DNA of 64,000 bases, from positions 558,001-622,000 of the forward strand of contig NZ_CANMTX010000001.1 of NCBI RefSeq assembly GCF_947500985.1, written 5' to 3'. The position numbers were made by a program, and so were the translations under genes. This document shows, piece after piece, positions 1 through 8,219 of the stretch. Position 1 is the stretch's first letter. Each line of letters starts with the position of its first letter. The stretch comes from an uncultured Maribacter sp. (lineage in GTDB: Bacteria; Bacteroidota; Bacteroidia; Flavobacteriales; Flavobacteriaceae). The notes below the pieces were generated by a model that saw only the letters and a program-made list of their open reading frames with translations, did no database searches and was not told the origin of the DNA.

Positions 1-74
1 TTGATATTAAAAAAACAAGCAATAATAATACCTAATATAAATACGTTTAGTAAATTACAATAGAATCGTAAATT

Positions 75-743
75 ATGAACACTGTACGAATTTTAACGGT
101 AGATGACCACGAAATGACTGCTCTTGGATATAAATATATTCTTGAGGATTCTGAATTTACCGACTTTAATGTTAAGGTAGAAATTGCTACCAGTTTCGAA
201 AAAGGAAAAACTAAAATTGAAACTTCAAAGCGCGCTGTACCTTACGACATTATTCTATTAGATATTCAATTATTCTCACCACAATCTAAAGACCCTAGAA
301 CAGGTATTGATTTAGGCATTGTAGCGAGAAATGAAGTACCTAATTCAAAGGTGGTATTCATGTCTTCTTACAGTGACAATTATAGAATTAATAATATTTT
401 TAAAACTGTAAATCCAGATGGGTATATGGTTAAATCTGAAATAGACGAAATGTCACTTAAAACAATGGTAGAAACCATTGTTAACGAATCTCCTTATTAT
501 ACTGCTAGCGCCCTATCTGCAATACGTCGCAGAATGTCAACCAACATTGTTATTGATGAACAAGATCAAAAGATTCTTTACCATCTATCTCAAGGCATAC
601 ACACTAGAGATATTGCACCATTAATTGGTTCTGCAAACACTACTGTAGAAGCTAGAAAACGACAACTAAAAGCCTTATTCGACGTTAAAAACGGTAATGA
701 CCTTGCCTTGATAAATGAAGCAAAAACACGAGGCTTTTTATAA
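75..743 (+). CDS. LuxR/NarL-type response regulator
   Basis: This is a cytoplasmic two-component response regulator of 222 aa. The receiver domain (about residues 4-135) shows the acidic pair D10-D11, the phospho-acceptor D63 at the end of a hydrophobic strand (IILLD) and the conserved lysine K120 (MVK). A LuxR-like helix-turn-helix follows at about residues 160-215, with the pattern DIAPLIGSANTTVEARKR. The receiver carries extra residues after D63, so it is somewhat longer than usual. No histidine kinase lies beside it in the window; a partner may lie upstream of base 1 or elsewhere. The family call is firm, but the regulon cannot be told from sequence. Confidence 0.88.
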   Translation: MNTVRILTVDDHEMTALGYKYILEDSEFTDFNVKVEIATSFEKGKTKIETSKRAVPYDIILLDIQLFSPQSKDPRTGIDLGIVARNEVPNSKVVFMSSYSDNYRINNIFKTVNPDGYMVKSEIDEMSLKTMVETIVNESPYYTASALSAIRRRMSTNIVIDEQDQKILYHLSQGIHTRDIAPLIGSANTTVEARKRQLKALFDVKNGNDLALINEAKTRGFL

Positions 744-900
744 ATAACACTTTAAATTACAATTTACTGATTATCAAATGTTTACAATTTTTAAGTTCAT
801 TTTATCATAATATCCTCCGAAATTCTAAGGTTTTACTAAGCCAAATTGCAAAGTGAGAAAAGTATCTTTATGTTAAAGAATGCTATAAATTTCTACCTTT

Positions 901-1539
901 ATGCCGTTTAACTACGAAAATTTTATTAATAATTCAAAACTAGAATATACTAAAGAGATTTCTGGTATCGATGAATTTCTAAGCGCTATTGGTTTTCATT
1001 ATTTTTCTAATGTAAAGCTTAACAACCAGCATATTACCTTTAATTCTATCAGTTTAGTTTTAGAAGTTACCTGCAATTTAGATTTGCTTGAACTACTTGC
1101 CCATTTTAATACAGGTAGATGGGGAAGTAGCGAAAAAGAAGATTCACCCTTACATATAGCTTTAGAGACTCTTGATATTAAAAATCAATACAACATTGAT
1201 ATTGAAGAATTTACACTATTCTTAAACGACACTAGTATTGTTATAAAAAGAATTTATGATAGGAGTATATCAACACAGTTAAATGATATTTTAAAACAAA
1301 TAGCATTTAATTATGTGTTTTTAACGAGGGGACTTACTCAAAAACCTTACGAAATATTTGTTCCCATATTCGAAGATTATATCGAGAATATTGAAGCAGA
1401 TGATGAACAATTAAATATGGCTCCAAAATCTTATTCAGAATTTTGGGGAATTTACTTAGATAAAGATGATGAGGCTTCTATTTACGACGTAAATAAGAAT
1501 ACTTATGTTAGTGGTGATTTAGAGTTTTTATCTGAATAA
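901..1539 (+). CDS. Hypothetical acidic protein, 212 aa
   Basis: I do not recognise this family. The product is acidic, with no signal peptide, membrane segment or clear motif, so it is probably cytoplasmic. It looks like a mixed alpha/beta fold with a Phe/Tyr-rich, Asp/Glu-rich C-terminal third. It stands alone between a response regulator and the convergent glyA gene. A TATCTTTA element lies about 20 bp before the ATG, and TACCTTTA overlaps the ATG, so the mRNA leader may be very short. Codon use looks like that of its neighbours. Function unknown. Confidence 0.7.
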   Translation: MPFNYENFINNSKLEYTKEISGIDEFLSAIGFHYFSNVKLNNQHITFNSISLVLEVTCNLDLLELLAHFNTGRWGSSEKEDSPLHIALETLDIKNQYNIDIEEFTLFLNDTSIVIKRIYDRSISTQLNDILKQIAFNYVFLTRGLTQKPYEIFVPIFEDYIENIEADDEQLNMAPKSYSEFWGIYLDKDDEASIYDVNKNTYVSGDLEFLSE

Positions 1540-1567
1540 AAACTCTAAATCAATTACTAACTTCTAA

Positions 1568-2842
1568 TTATGCATTAAATATTGGTCTTGTATTCATCAT
1601 TGCATTAACCTTCCCTTTCACTTCCTTTATAATAGTTTCATTTTCAGGATTTGTAATTACCTGATCAATAAAATCTACTACTTTTTCCATATCGCTTTCA
1701 ACCAGACCTCTTGTAGTTATTGCTGCTGTTCCAAAACGAATACCAGAAGTTACAAATGGCGATTTATCATCAAATGGCACCATATTTTTATTAGCAGTAA
1801 TATCTGCTAAAACCAATGCCTTCTCAGCATCTTTACCTGAAATATCTTTATTTCTTAAATCTATCAGCATCATGTGATTATCTGTACCATCAGAAATGAT
1901 ATTATAACCTCGTTTCACAAAAGATTTAGCCATCGCATCGGCATTTGTTTTTACTTGAGCTATATACGTTGCGTATGACTCTGTTAACGCTTCACCAAAG
2001 GCGATTGCCTTACCAGCGATAACATGTTCTAAAGGACCACCTTGATTTCCTGGAAAAACAGCTAAATCTAATAAAGCAGACATTTTTCTAAGATTTCCAT
2101 TTTTAAGTTTGATACCAAAAGGATTTTCAAAATCAGTTCCCATCAATATCAATCCACCTCTTGGACCTCTTAATGTTTTATGTGTCGTTGTTGTTACAAT
2201 ATGACAATGAGGAATTGGGTTATTTAAAAGACCCTTCGCAATTAATCCCGCAGGGTGAGAAATATCTGCTAATAAAATAGCGTTCACACTATCTGCAATC
2301 TTACGAAAACGCTCAAAATCCATATCTCTAGAATATGCAGAAGCTCCGGCTATAATAAGCTTTGGCTGTTCTTTTGTAGCTACTTCTTGAATTTTATCAT
2401 AATCTAACCTTCCAGTTTCTTTATCTACCCCGTAAAATACAGGATTATATAATCTGCCCGAAAAATTAACAGGCGAACCATGTGTTAGGTGACCACCATG
2501 AGATAAATCGAATCCTAAAATTTTATCACCTGGCTGTAAACATGCGTGATATACCGCTGCATTAGCTTGAGAACCCGAGTGAGGTTGCACATTTGCATAT
2601 GCCGCACCAAATAGCTCTTTTGCTCTATCAATAGCCAACTGCTCTACTTTATCTACTACTTCGCAACCGCCGTAATATCTTTTACCAGGATACCCTTCAG
2701 CATACTTATTTGTAAGTACTGATCCTTGAGCTTCCATTACCTGAGGACTAGTAAAATTTTCAGAGGCAATTAATTCAATGCCATTGATTTGACGTTGTCT
2801 CTCTTCTTCAATTAAATTAAAAATAGTAGTGTCGCGTTGCAT
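1568..2842 (-). CDS. glyA: Serine hydroxymethyltransferase
   Basis: A PLP enzyme that interconverts serine and glycine with transfer of a one-carbon unit to tetrahydrofolate. The 424-aa product begins MQRDTTIF. An in-frame non-conserved extension of 15 residues upstream (to 2887) was rejected because family members start just before this helix. Visible landmarks are the [12 protein letters not shown] N-terminal motif (LIASENFTS), the GGH stretch, and the PLP lysine region [14 protein letters not shown]. The length matches bacterial GlyA. It is transcribed convergently to the hypothetical gene at 901 and appears monocistronic. Confidence 0.97.
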   Translation of the reverse strand: MQRDTTIFNLIEEERQRQINGIELIASENFTSPQVMEAQGSVLTNKYAEGYPGKRYYGGCEVVDKVEQLAIDRAKELFGAAYANVQPHSGSQANAAVYHACLQPGDKILGFDLSHGGHLTHGSPVNFSGRLYNPVFYGVDKETGRLDYDKIQEVATKEQPKLIIAGASAYSRDMDFERFRKIADSVNAILLADISHPAGLIAKGLLNNPIPHCHIVTTTTHKTLRGPRGGLILMGTDFENPFGIKLKNGNLRKMSALLDLAVFPGNQGGPLEHVIAGKAIAFGEALTESYATYIAQVKTNADAMAKSFVKRGYNIISDGTDNHMMLIDLRNKDISGKDAEKALVLADITANKNMVPFDDKSPFVTSGIRFGTAAITTRGLVESDMEKVVDFIDQVITNPENETIIKEVKGKVNAMMNTRPIFNA

Positions 2843-2946
2843 GATAATATTTCTTTTAAATAAGTTGCAAAAATACAAATAGCGCATCTATTGAAATGCA
2901 AAAAAGAGCACAAACACATAACTTATTTATTAAAATTAGTTAATAA

Positions 2947-2960
2947 CTATACTGTTATAG
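2947..2960. promoter_or_regulatory. Inverted repeat, possible enhancer-binding site
   Basis: CTATA and TATAG arms (2947-2951 and 2956-2960) surround CTGT, and the pairing extends outward as TAA/TTA with one bulged C. The dyad lies about 90 bp upstream of the -24 element of the sigma-54-like promoter at 3043. That is the usual distance for a bacterial enhancer-binding protein site. The pairing is seen in the sequence; the role is inferred. Confidence 0.35.
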
Positions 2961-3042
2961 CTTATTAAATAATAATGAATTCATGCATCTCATCGAATAT
3001 ATACTATTCATCATCCTATTACGTTTAATAATAACCCTTTTA

Positions 3043-3058
3043 TGGCACGGCTGTTGAA
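3043..3058 (+). promoter_or_regulatory. Sigma-54 (RpoN) -24/-12 promoter
   Basis: TGGCACGGCTGTTGAA matches the consensus TGGCACG-N4-TTGCW except for A in place of C in the -12 element. Spacing between the conserved GG and the TG of TTG is correct. The expected start is near 3069, giving a leader of about 20 nt before the lipoprotein ATG at 3089. No TAnnTTTG housekeeping box was seen closer to the gene. Confidence 0.6.
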
Positions 3059-3088
3059 TAGCTATAATAAATCATAAAAATAATAGAC

Positions 3089-4273
3089 ATGAAAAAATTT
3101 CTACTATTTAGTTTTATCGGCCTACTACTTTCTTGTAGTGGTGTCAAGAAAACACAGGAGGCTCTGAATTCTGGTAATTACGAGGCTGCAATTAATAAAG
3201 CAGTAATGAATATTGCAGAGAATAAGACCAAAAAAAGCAATCAGCAATATATAGTTCTTCTTGAAGAAGGGTATAAAAAAAATACCGAAAGAGAGCTGCA
3301 ACACATTAAATTCCTTAAAAAGGATGGTAACGCTGCAAACTATGAAGAGATTTTCAATGCCTACGGTAGGCTTAAATCTATTCAAGAGCGAATTCGCCCC
3401 TTACTGCCGTTACAAATTCAAGATGAAGGCAGAAGAGCGCAATTCAGCTTTAAGAATTATGATGATGATATCATTGCCGCAAAATCTAAATTATCTGAGT
3501 TTTTATATAACAAGGCAAATACACTTTTAACTGACGCTAACTATAAAGCTGATTTTAGAAATGCGTACAATGATTTAAATTATTTACAGGAAATAAATCC
3601 GAATTATAAAGATGTTATTTCGAAAATAGATGAAGCATATCAAAAAGGCTTAGATTATGTAATTGTTGATATGACAAACAATACAAATCAGATTATACCA
3701 AAAAGGTTAGAAGATGAACTTTTAAATTTGAATACATACGGACTGAACTCTAACTGGACGGAATACCATACGAACAGAATACAAAATCAAGTGTATGATT
3801 ATCAAATGGAAGTTTCTTTTCAAGACATAAACATCTCTCCTGAACAAATTAGGGAGAAACAAATTAGCAAGGAAAGACAAATTAAAGATGGCTATACTTT
3901 TGTAGAAGACCGCAATGGCAATGTAGTTTCTGACAGTTTAGGCAATAGCATTAAAGTTGACAAATTTAAAACGGTACGATGTAATTTTTACCAGTTTACA
4001 CAGTTTAAAAGTGCACAGGTAACTGGTGTCGTAAATTTTATAGATTTAAAGAAACAACAAAAAATAAATCAATACCCTTTAACTAGTCAATTCATATTCG
4101 AACATATTTATGCTAATTACGATGGCGATAAAAGAGCGTTGGACAATGACCTGGTTTCTCTTTTACAACTCGCAAGAGTACCATTCCCCAGCAATGAACA
4201 AATGGTTTATGATGCCGGTGAAGATTTAAAGAATAATCTTAAAAATATATTGAAAAATCAAAGTTTCAATTAA
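3089..4273 (+). CDS. Hypothetical lipoprotein with helical repeats
   Basis: This 394-aa protein has a lipoprotein signal: a short Lys-rich start, a hydrophobic core, and lipobox LLSC with Cys16. It is probably anchored in the outer or inner membrane. The N-terminal half (about 20-190) is helical and TPR-like, with phrases such as SGNYEAAINKA and NYKADFRNAYNDLNYL. The C-terminal half is a mixed domain with no motif I can name. A sigma-54-type promoter precedes it and a strong terminator follows, so it is a single-gene unit. That suggests expression under a specific signal. Function is otherwise unknown. Confidence 0.8.
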   Translation: MKKFLLFSFIGLLLSCSGVKKTQEALNSGNYEAAINKAVMNIAENKTKKSNQQYIVLLEEGYKKNTERELQHIKFLKKDGNAANYEEIFNAYGRLKSIQERIRPLLPLQIQDEGRRAQFSFKNYDDDIIAAKSKLSEFLYNKANTLLTDANYKADFRNAYNDLNYLQEINPNYKDVISKIDEAYQKGLDYVIVDMTNNTNQIIPKRLEDELLNLNTYGLNSNWTEYHTNRIQNQVYDYQMEVSFQDINISPEQIREKQISKERQIKDGYTFVEDRNGNVVSDSLGNSIKVDKFKTVRCNFYQFTQFKSAQVTGVVNFIDLKKQQKINQYPLTSQFIFEHIYANYDGDKRALDNDLVSLLQLARVPFPSNEQMVYDAGEDLKNNLKNILKNQSFN

Positions 4274-4278
4274 AAAAG

Positions 4279-4303
4279 AGCCCCGTAATTCCGGGGCTTT
4301 TTT
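4279..4303. terminator. Intrinsic terminator, likely bidirectional
   Basis: The stem AGCCCCG (4279-4285) pairs with CGGGGCT (4292-4298) around a 6-nt loop. A T-run follows on the plus strand and an A-run precedes it, so it can end both the lipoprotein gene and the convergent ytxJ gene. Confidence 0.9.
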
Positions 4304-4698
4304 TATATGTATTGTTCTAGCTTAATATTAGATATTGCATTGTGCGAATCATGCACTACCACTACCCCATTCTTTACTATTAATAGCTGAGGAGATTGAT
4401 GCATTACACCAAACTCAGCAGCAACGGCATTAGAAACATCTCTATTCGCCAACAAATCTAAAAAGTAAAGATCCATTTGTCCCTCTTCTAGCCCGTAACT
4501 ACTTTTGAACATATTCAGCACCATTCTACTAATTCCGCAAGATGTGGAATGTTTGAATATGAGCTGCGGCCTACTACTAGACACTTCTTTGATATCACTT
4601 AACTGAGCCACAGAGTTCAGAGGTATCCACGGTATGCCTGATGATTTTTTTTCATCACCACCGCTAGAACCTCCAAATAAACCACCAAATATTCCCAT
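4303..4698 (-). CDS. ytxJ: Bacillithiol-system redox protein YtxJ
   Basis: A 131-aa thioredoxin-fold protein of the YtxJ (DUF2847) family, thought to act as a monothiol bacilliredoxin-like protein in organisms that make bacillithiol. The diagnostic motif KHSTSCGIS holds the single active-site Cys near residue 54. A later DLLANRDVSNAVAAEFGVMHQSPQ segment matches the cis-proline region of the fold (SPQ). A short Gly/Ser-rich N-terminus (GGLFGGSSGG) precedes the domain. It is divergent from clpB, which fits a stress-related setting. Family assignment is strong; the role is from family knowledge. Confidence 0.88.
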   Translation of the reverse strand: MGIFGGLFGGSSGGDEKKSSGIPWIPLNSVAQLSDIKEVSSSRPQLIFKHSTSCGISRMVLNMFKSSYGLEEGQMDLYFLDLLANRDVSNAVAAEFGVMHQSPQLLIVKNGVVVVHDSHNAISNIKLEQYI

Positions 4699-4738
4699 AA
4701 AATTCTTAATTTAATATTGTCATTTCAACACATCTAAG

Positions 4739-4786
4739 CTGACTAATTGTCAGTCTATTTTTTGATTTTTCAGCCATTTTGTCCTG
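4739..4786. promoter_or_regulatory. Dyad repeats in the clpB upstream region
   Basis: A perfect inverted repeat CTGAC-N5-GTCAG sits at 4739-4753. A weaker related element (CAGCCATTTTGTCCTG, 4771-4786) follows 32 bp later. Both lie between the divergent ytxJ and clpB genes. A heat-shock or stress operator is an inference from position; no CIRCE element is present. Confidence 0.4.
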
Positions 4787-4856
4787 AAATCTTAATTGGT
4801 AAGATTGTTGAATATTAGCTATCAAAAGTATTACAATTAACTAAAACCTAAAGAAT

Positions 4857-7457
4857 ATGAATATAAATAATTTCACAATAAAATCACAGGAGGCTATTCA
4901 ACAAGCCCAGCTGATTGCCCAAAATAACGGACATCAGCAAATTGAAAACGAACACCTATTTAAAGCACTTACCGAAGTTGAAGAAAATGTAATGCCCTTT
5001 TTAATTAAAAAGCTTGGGATTAATTTTTCACTAGTTCAACAAATTTTAGAAAAAGAACTTTTAAGCTTTCCAAAAGTTGAAGGCGGTGACTTACAATTTT
5101 CTAGAGAAGCCAGTAAGACTTTAAACGAAGCTAGTATCATCGCCAAAAAAATGGAAGATGAATATGTTTCTATAGAGCATCTATTTTTAGCCATCTTAAA
5201 ATCTAAAAGTAAGATATCCCAAATCTTAAAAGATCAAGGAGCAACCGAGAAAGATTTAATGGCTGCAATAGATGAATTGCGTAATGGCGACAAGGTTACT
5301 TCGCAAAGTGCTGAAGACAACTATAACTCACTTAATAAATACGCTAAAAACCTTAATGAATTAGCAGATAGAGGCAAACTAGATCCCGTAATTGGGCGTG
5401 ACGAAGAAATACGTAGAATTTTACAAATTTTATCTAGACGTACTAAAAACAATCCTATTCTAGTAGGTGAACCTGGTGTGGGTAAAACCGCTATAGTTGA
5501 GGGTTTAGCACATAGAATTATTCAGGGCGATATTCCTGAAAACCTAAAGGATAAAGTAATTTACTCTTTAGATATGGGAGCTTTAATTGCTGGTGCCAAG
5601 TACAAAGGTGAATTTGAAGAACGACTAAAAGCTGTTATAAAAGAAGTTGTTAGTGCCGATGGTAATATCATCTTATTCATTGACGAGATACACACGCTTG
5701 TTGGTGCAGGCGGCGGACAAGGCGCTATGGATGCCGCTAATATTTTAAAACCAGCACTTGCAAGAGGCGAGTTAAGATCTATTGGCGCAACTACTTTAGA
5801 TGAATATCAAAAGTATTTCGAAAAAGACAAAGCTCTTGAAAGAAGATTTCAAAAGGTGGTTGTAGACCAGCCAGATACTGAAAGTGCTATTTCCATCCTT
5901 AGAGGTATAAAAGAAAAGTATGAAGCTCATCATAAAGTACGTATTAAAGATGAGGCGGTTATTGCTGCTGTTGAATTATCACAACGGTATATAACCAATA
6001 GATTCTTGCCAGACAAAGCTATTGACCTTATGGACGAGGCTGCATCTAAACTTAGAATGGAAATTAATTCTAAACCAGAAGAGCTTGATGTGCTTGATCG
6101 TAAAATAATGCAGATCGAAATTGAAATCGAAGCGATTAAACGTGAAGATGACAAGCAAAAACTTAAGGTATTAAATCTAGATTTAGCCAACATAAAAGAA
6201 GAGCGAAATGAAATTTTTGCACAATGGGAAAGTGAAAAATCTGTAGTTGATAATATTCAACAGACAAAACTCGACATTGAAAATTTTAAAGCTGAAGCTG
6301 AACGCGCTGAACGAAATGGCGACTATGGCAAAGTAGCAGAAATTAGATACGGCAAAATTAAAGAAGCGCAAGAGAGTTTAACTAAGCTACAAGATGACTT
6401 AGCAGAGCAACAACATGCAGGTACTTTAATAAAAGAGGAAGTTACTAGTGATGATATCGCAGAAGTAGTTGCAAAATGGACAGGCATACCTGTTACTAAA
6501 ATGTTGCAAAGTGAACGCGAAAAGCTATTGAAACTTGAAGAAGTTTTACACAAACGCGTGGTAGGTCAAGAAGAAGCTATTGAAGCAGTTTCTGATGCTA
6601 TACGTAGAAGTAGAGCCGGACTCCAAGATTCTAAAAAACCTATTGGTTCGTTTCTTTTCTTAGGAACTACCGGTGTCGGTAAAACTGAGCTTGCTAAAAC
6701 CTTGGCGTCGTACTTATTCGATGATGAGAATGCCATGACAAGAATAGACATGAGCGAATATCAAGAAAGACATTCGGTTAGTAGACTTGTAGGTGCACCT
6801 CCAGGATATGTAGGTTATGATGAAGGCGGACAATTGACTGAAGCGGTTCGTAGAAGACCTTATTCTGTTGTGCTTTTAGATGAGATCGAAAAAGCGCATC
6901 CAGATACTTTCAATATCTTATTACAAGTATTAGACGAAGGTAGATTGACTGATAACAAAGGTCGTGTTGCTGATTTTAAGAATACAATTATTATCATGAC
7001 AAGTAACATGGGTAGTGACATTATTCAAGAAACATTTGAAAATGCAGTAGATGTTGTTAGTGCAGCTGAGACCGCTAGAGTTGAAGTTCTGGGTCTTTTA
7101 AAGAAAACTGTTCGACCTGAGTTTATAAATAGAATTGATGATATTGTAATGTTTACACCTTTGATTAAAGACAACATCAAAGAAATTGTAAGACTACAAT
7201 TGGAAAGTTTAAAGAAAATGTTAGACAAACAACAAATTACTTTAGATGCTACAGAAGAAGCTATAGATTATTTGGCAGAGAAAGGTTACGACCCTCAATT
7301 TGGTGCAAGACCGGTTAAAAGAACTATTCAGAAAGAAGTTCTAAATAATATGTCTAAAGCGTTACTAAGTGGTGAAATTAAAGCTGACAGCGTTGTTTTA
7401 CTTGACGCCTTTGACAATAGTTTAGTTTTTAGAAATCAAGAGGAAATTACAGTATAA
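4857..7457 (+). CDS. clpB: ATP-dependent disaggregase ClpB
   Basis: A cytoplasmic AAA+ chaperone of 866 aa that works with DnaK to pull apart protein aggregates. Domain order is complete. A Clp N-domain covers about 1-145. AAA1 has Walker A GEPGVGKT at 204-211 and Walker B LFIDEIH. The coiled-coil middle domain spans about 400-530, and AAA2 has Walker A GTTGVGKT at 603-610 and [10 protein letters not shown]. The C-terminal D2-small domain ends in a basic/hydrophobic tail. The long middle domain separates ClpB from ClpA or ClpC. It is monocistronic, with a terminator directly after it and dyad repeats upstream. Confidence 0.98.
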   Translation: MNINNFTIKSQEAIQQAQLIAQNNGHQQIENEHLFKALTEVEENVMPFLIKKLGINFSLVQQILEKELLSFPKVEGGDLQFSREASKTLNEASIIAKKMEDEYVSIEHLFLAILKSKSKISQILKDQGATEKDLMAAIDELRNGDKVTSQSAEDNYNSLNKYAKNLNELADRGKLDPVIGRDEEIRRILQILSRRTKNNPILVGEPGVGKTAIVEGLAHRIIQGDIPENLKDKVIYSLDMGALIAGAKYKGEFEERLKAVIKEVVSADGNIILFIDEIHTLVGAGGGQGAMDAANILKPALARGELRSIGATTLDEYQKYFEKDKALERRFQKVVVDQPDTESAISILRGIKEKYEAHHKVRIKDEAVIAAVELSQRYITNRFLPDKAIDLMDEAASKLRMEINSKPEELDVLDRKIMQIEIEIEAIKREDDKQKLKVLNLDLANIKEERNEIFAQWESEKSVVDNIQQTKLDIENFKAEAERAERNGDYGKVAEIRYGKIKEAQESLTKLQDDLAEQQHAGTLIKEEVTSDDIAEVVAKWTGIPVTKMLQSEREKLLKLEEVLHKRVVGQEEAIEAVSDAIRRSRAGLQDSKKPIGSFLFLGTTGVGKTELAKTLASYLFDDENAMTRIDMSEYQERHSVSRLVGAPPGYVGYDEGGQLTEAVRRRPYSVVLLDEIEKAHPDTFNILLQVLDEGRLTDNKGRVADFKNTIIIMTSNMGSDIIQETFENAVDVVSAAETARVEVLGLLKKTVRPEFINRIDDIVMFTPLIKDNIKEIVRLQLESLKKMLDKQQITLDATEEAIDYLAEKGYDPQFGARPVKRTIQKEVLNNMSKALLSGEIKADSVVLLDAFDNSLVFRNQEEITV

Positions 7458-7474
7458 TTTTTAAAATTTGTTAG

Positions 7475-7511
7475 AAAAGCGTTCATATGAAATATATGAG
7501 CGCTTTTTTTT
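7475..7511 (+). terminator. Intrinsic terminator after clpB
   Basis: AAAGCG followed by TTCATAT pairs with ATATGAGCGCTTT (one G-T pair), then a run of T residues. It separates clpB from the TetR gene. Confidence 0.85.
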
Positions 7512-7515
7512 ATTA

Positions 7516-7552
7516 ACAGTATATACCATACAGTATAGATTATTTATCTTTA
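7516..7552 (+). promoter_or_regulatory. TetR-gene promoter with candidate operator
   Basis: ACAGTATA occurs twice (7516-7523 and 7530-7537), and TATAC-N6-GTATA forms an inverted repeat at 7522-7537. A TATCTTTA -7-like box lies just downstream (7545-7552), 17 bp before the ATG. The dyad would sit between the -33 and -7 regions, a classic place for self-repression. The role is inferred. Confidence 0.45.
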
Positions 7553-7568
7553 CATAAAACAGTCTATT

Positions 7569-8162
7569 ATGTCAACCAAAGCCGAAAGAACTACCGCATT
7601 TATTATTGAGACTGTCGCACCCGTTTTTAATAAACACGGGTATGTAGGCACAACTATGAGCGATTTAACCGATGCAACTAATTTAACCAAAGGTGCGCTA
7701 TACGGTAATTTCGAAAATAAAGAAGCATTAGCGTTAGCGGCATTTGAATACAACAGAAGCTTACTGTTAACTGCTATCGATGAACATTTATCAATTGAAG
7801 GTAAGGCTATGGCCAAAATTGAGAATCTTATTGAGTTCTATAAAAAGTACGACATATTCACCATGAAAATGGGTGGTTGCCCTATTTTAAACGTTGGTAT
7901 AGATGCACAACACAATAACAAACTACTTGCTGCCGCCGCAAAGGAAACCATAAAGGATATTGAAGGAAAAATAGCCTTAGTCTTTGAAAACGGAATAAAT
8001 AAAGGAGAGCTTAAACTACCGGTTTCTCCATTACAATTCTCAAAACAATTATTTACGATTATTCAAGGTGCCATTGCAATGGCTACGATTACAAAAGACC
8101 GTAAATACCTACTGAATACAGTAACTTATTTAGATGTATTAATTAAGAGAGAACTTAAATAA
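7569..8162 (+). CDS. TetR/AcrR-family transcriptional regulator
   Basis: A 197-aa DNA-binding repressor type. The N-terminal HTH (about 8-55) reads FNKHGYVGTTMSDLTDATNLTKGALYGNFENKEAL in outline, with the classic TKGALYGNF recognition helix. The ligand domain contains a GGCPILN motif near residue 100, seen in the NemR/AcuR-like branch. No efflux or enzyme gene sits beside it in the same direction, so its target is unclear. The gene may regulate itself through the dyad at 7522. The convergent neighbour is the PorP/SprF-like gene. Confidence 0.9.
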   Translation: MSTKAERTTAFIIETVAPVFNKHGYVGTTMSDLTDATNLTKGALYGNFENKEALALAAFEYNRSLLLTAIDEHLSIEGKAMAKIENLIEFYKKYDIFTMKMGGCPILNVGIDAQHNNKLLAAAAKETIKDIEGKIALVFENGINKGELKLPVSPLQFSKQLFTIIQGAIAMATITKDRKYLLNTVTYLDVLIKRELK

Positions 8163-8219
8163 ACCTTTGTATCACTCTTTAAGTTTTCTAAACGGTACAA
8201 ACTAGATTAGTTAGATTTA

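Noticed and set aside
4797..4812. Second sigma-54-like site before clpB (TGGTAAGATTGTTGAA)
   Set aside because: Spacing matches, but the conserved AC of the -24 element is missing and the -12 also deviates; too weak to list as a promoter.
5930..7228. Several minus-strand open frames inside clpB
   Set aside because: They are antisense shadows of a well-conserved gene with low-complexity Ser/Ile-rich products.
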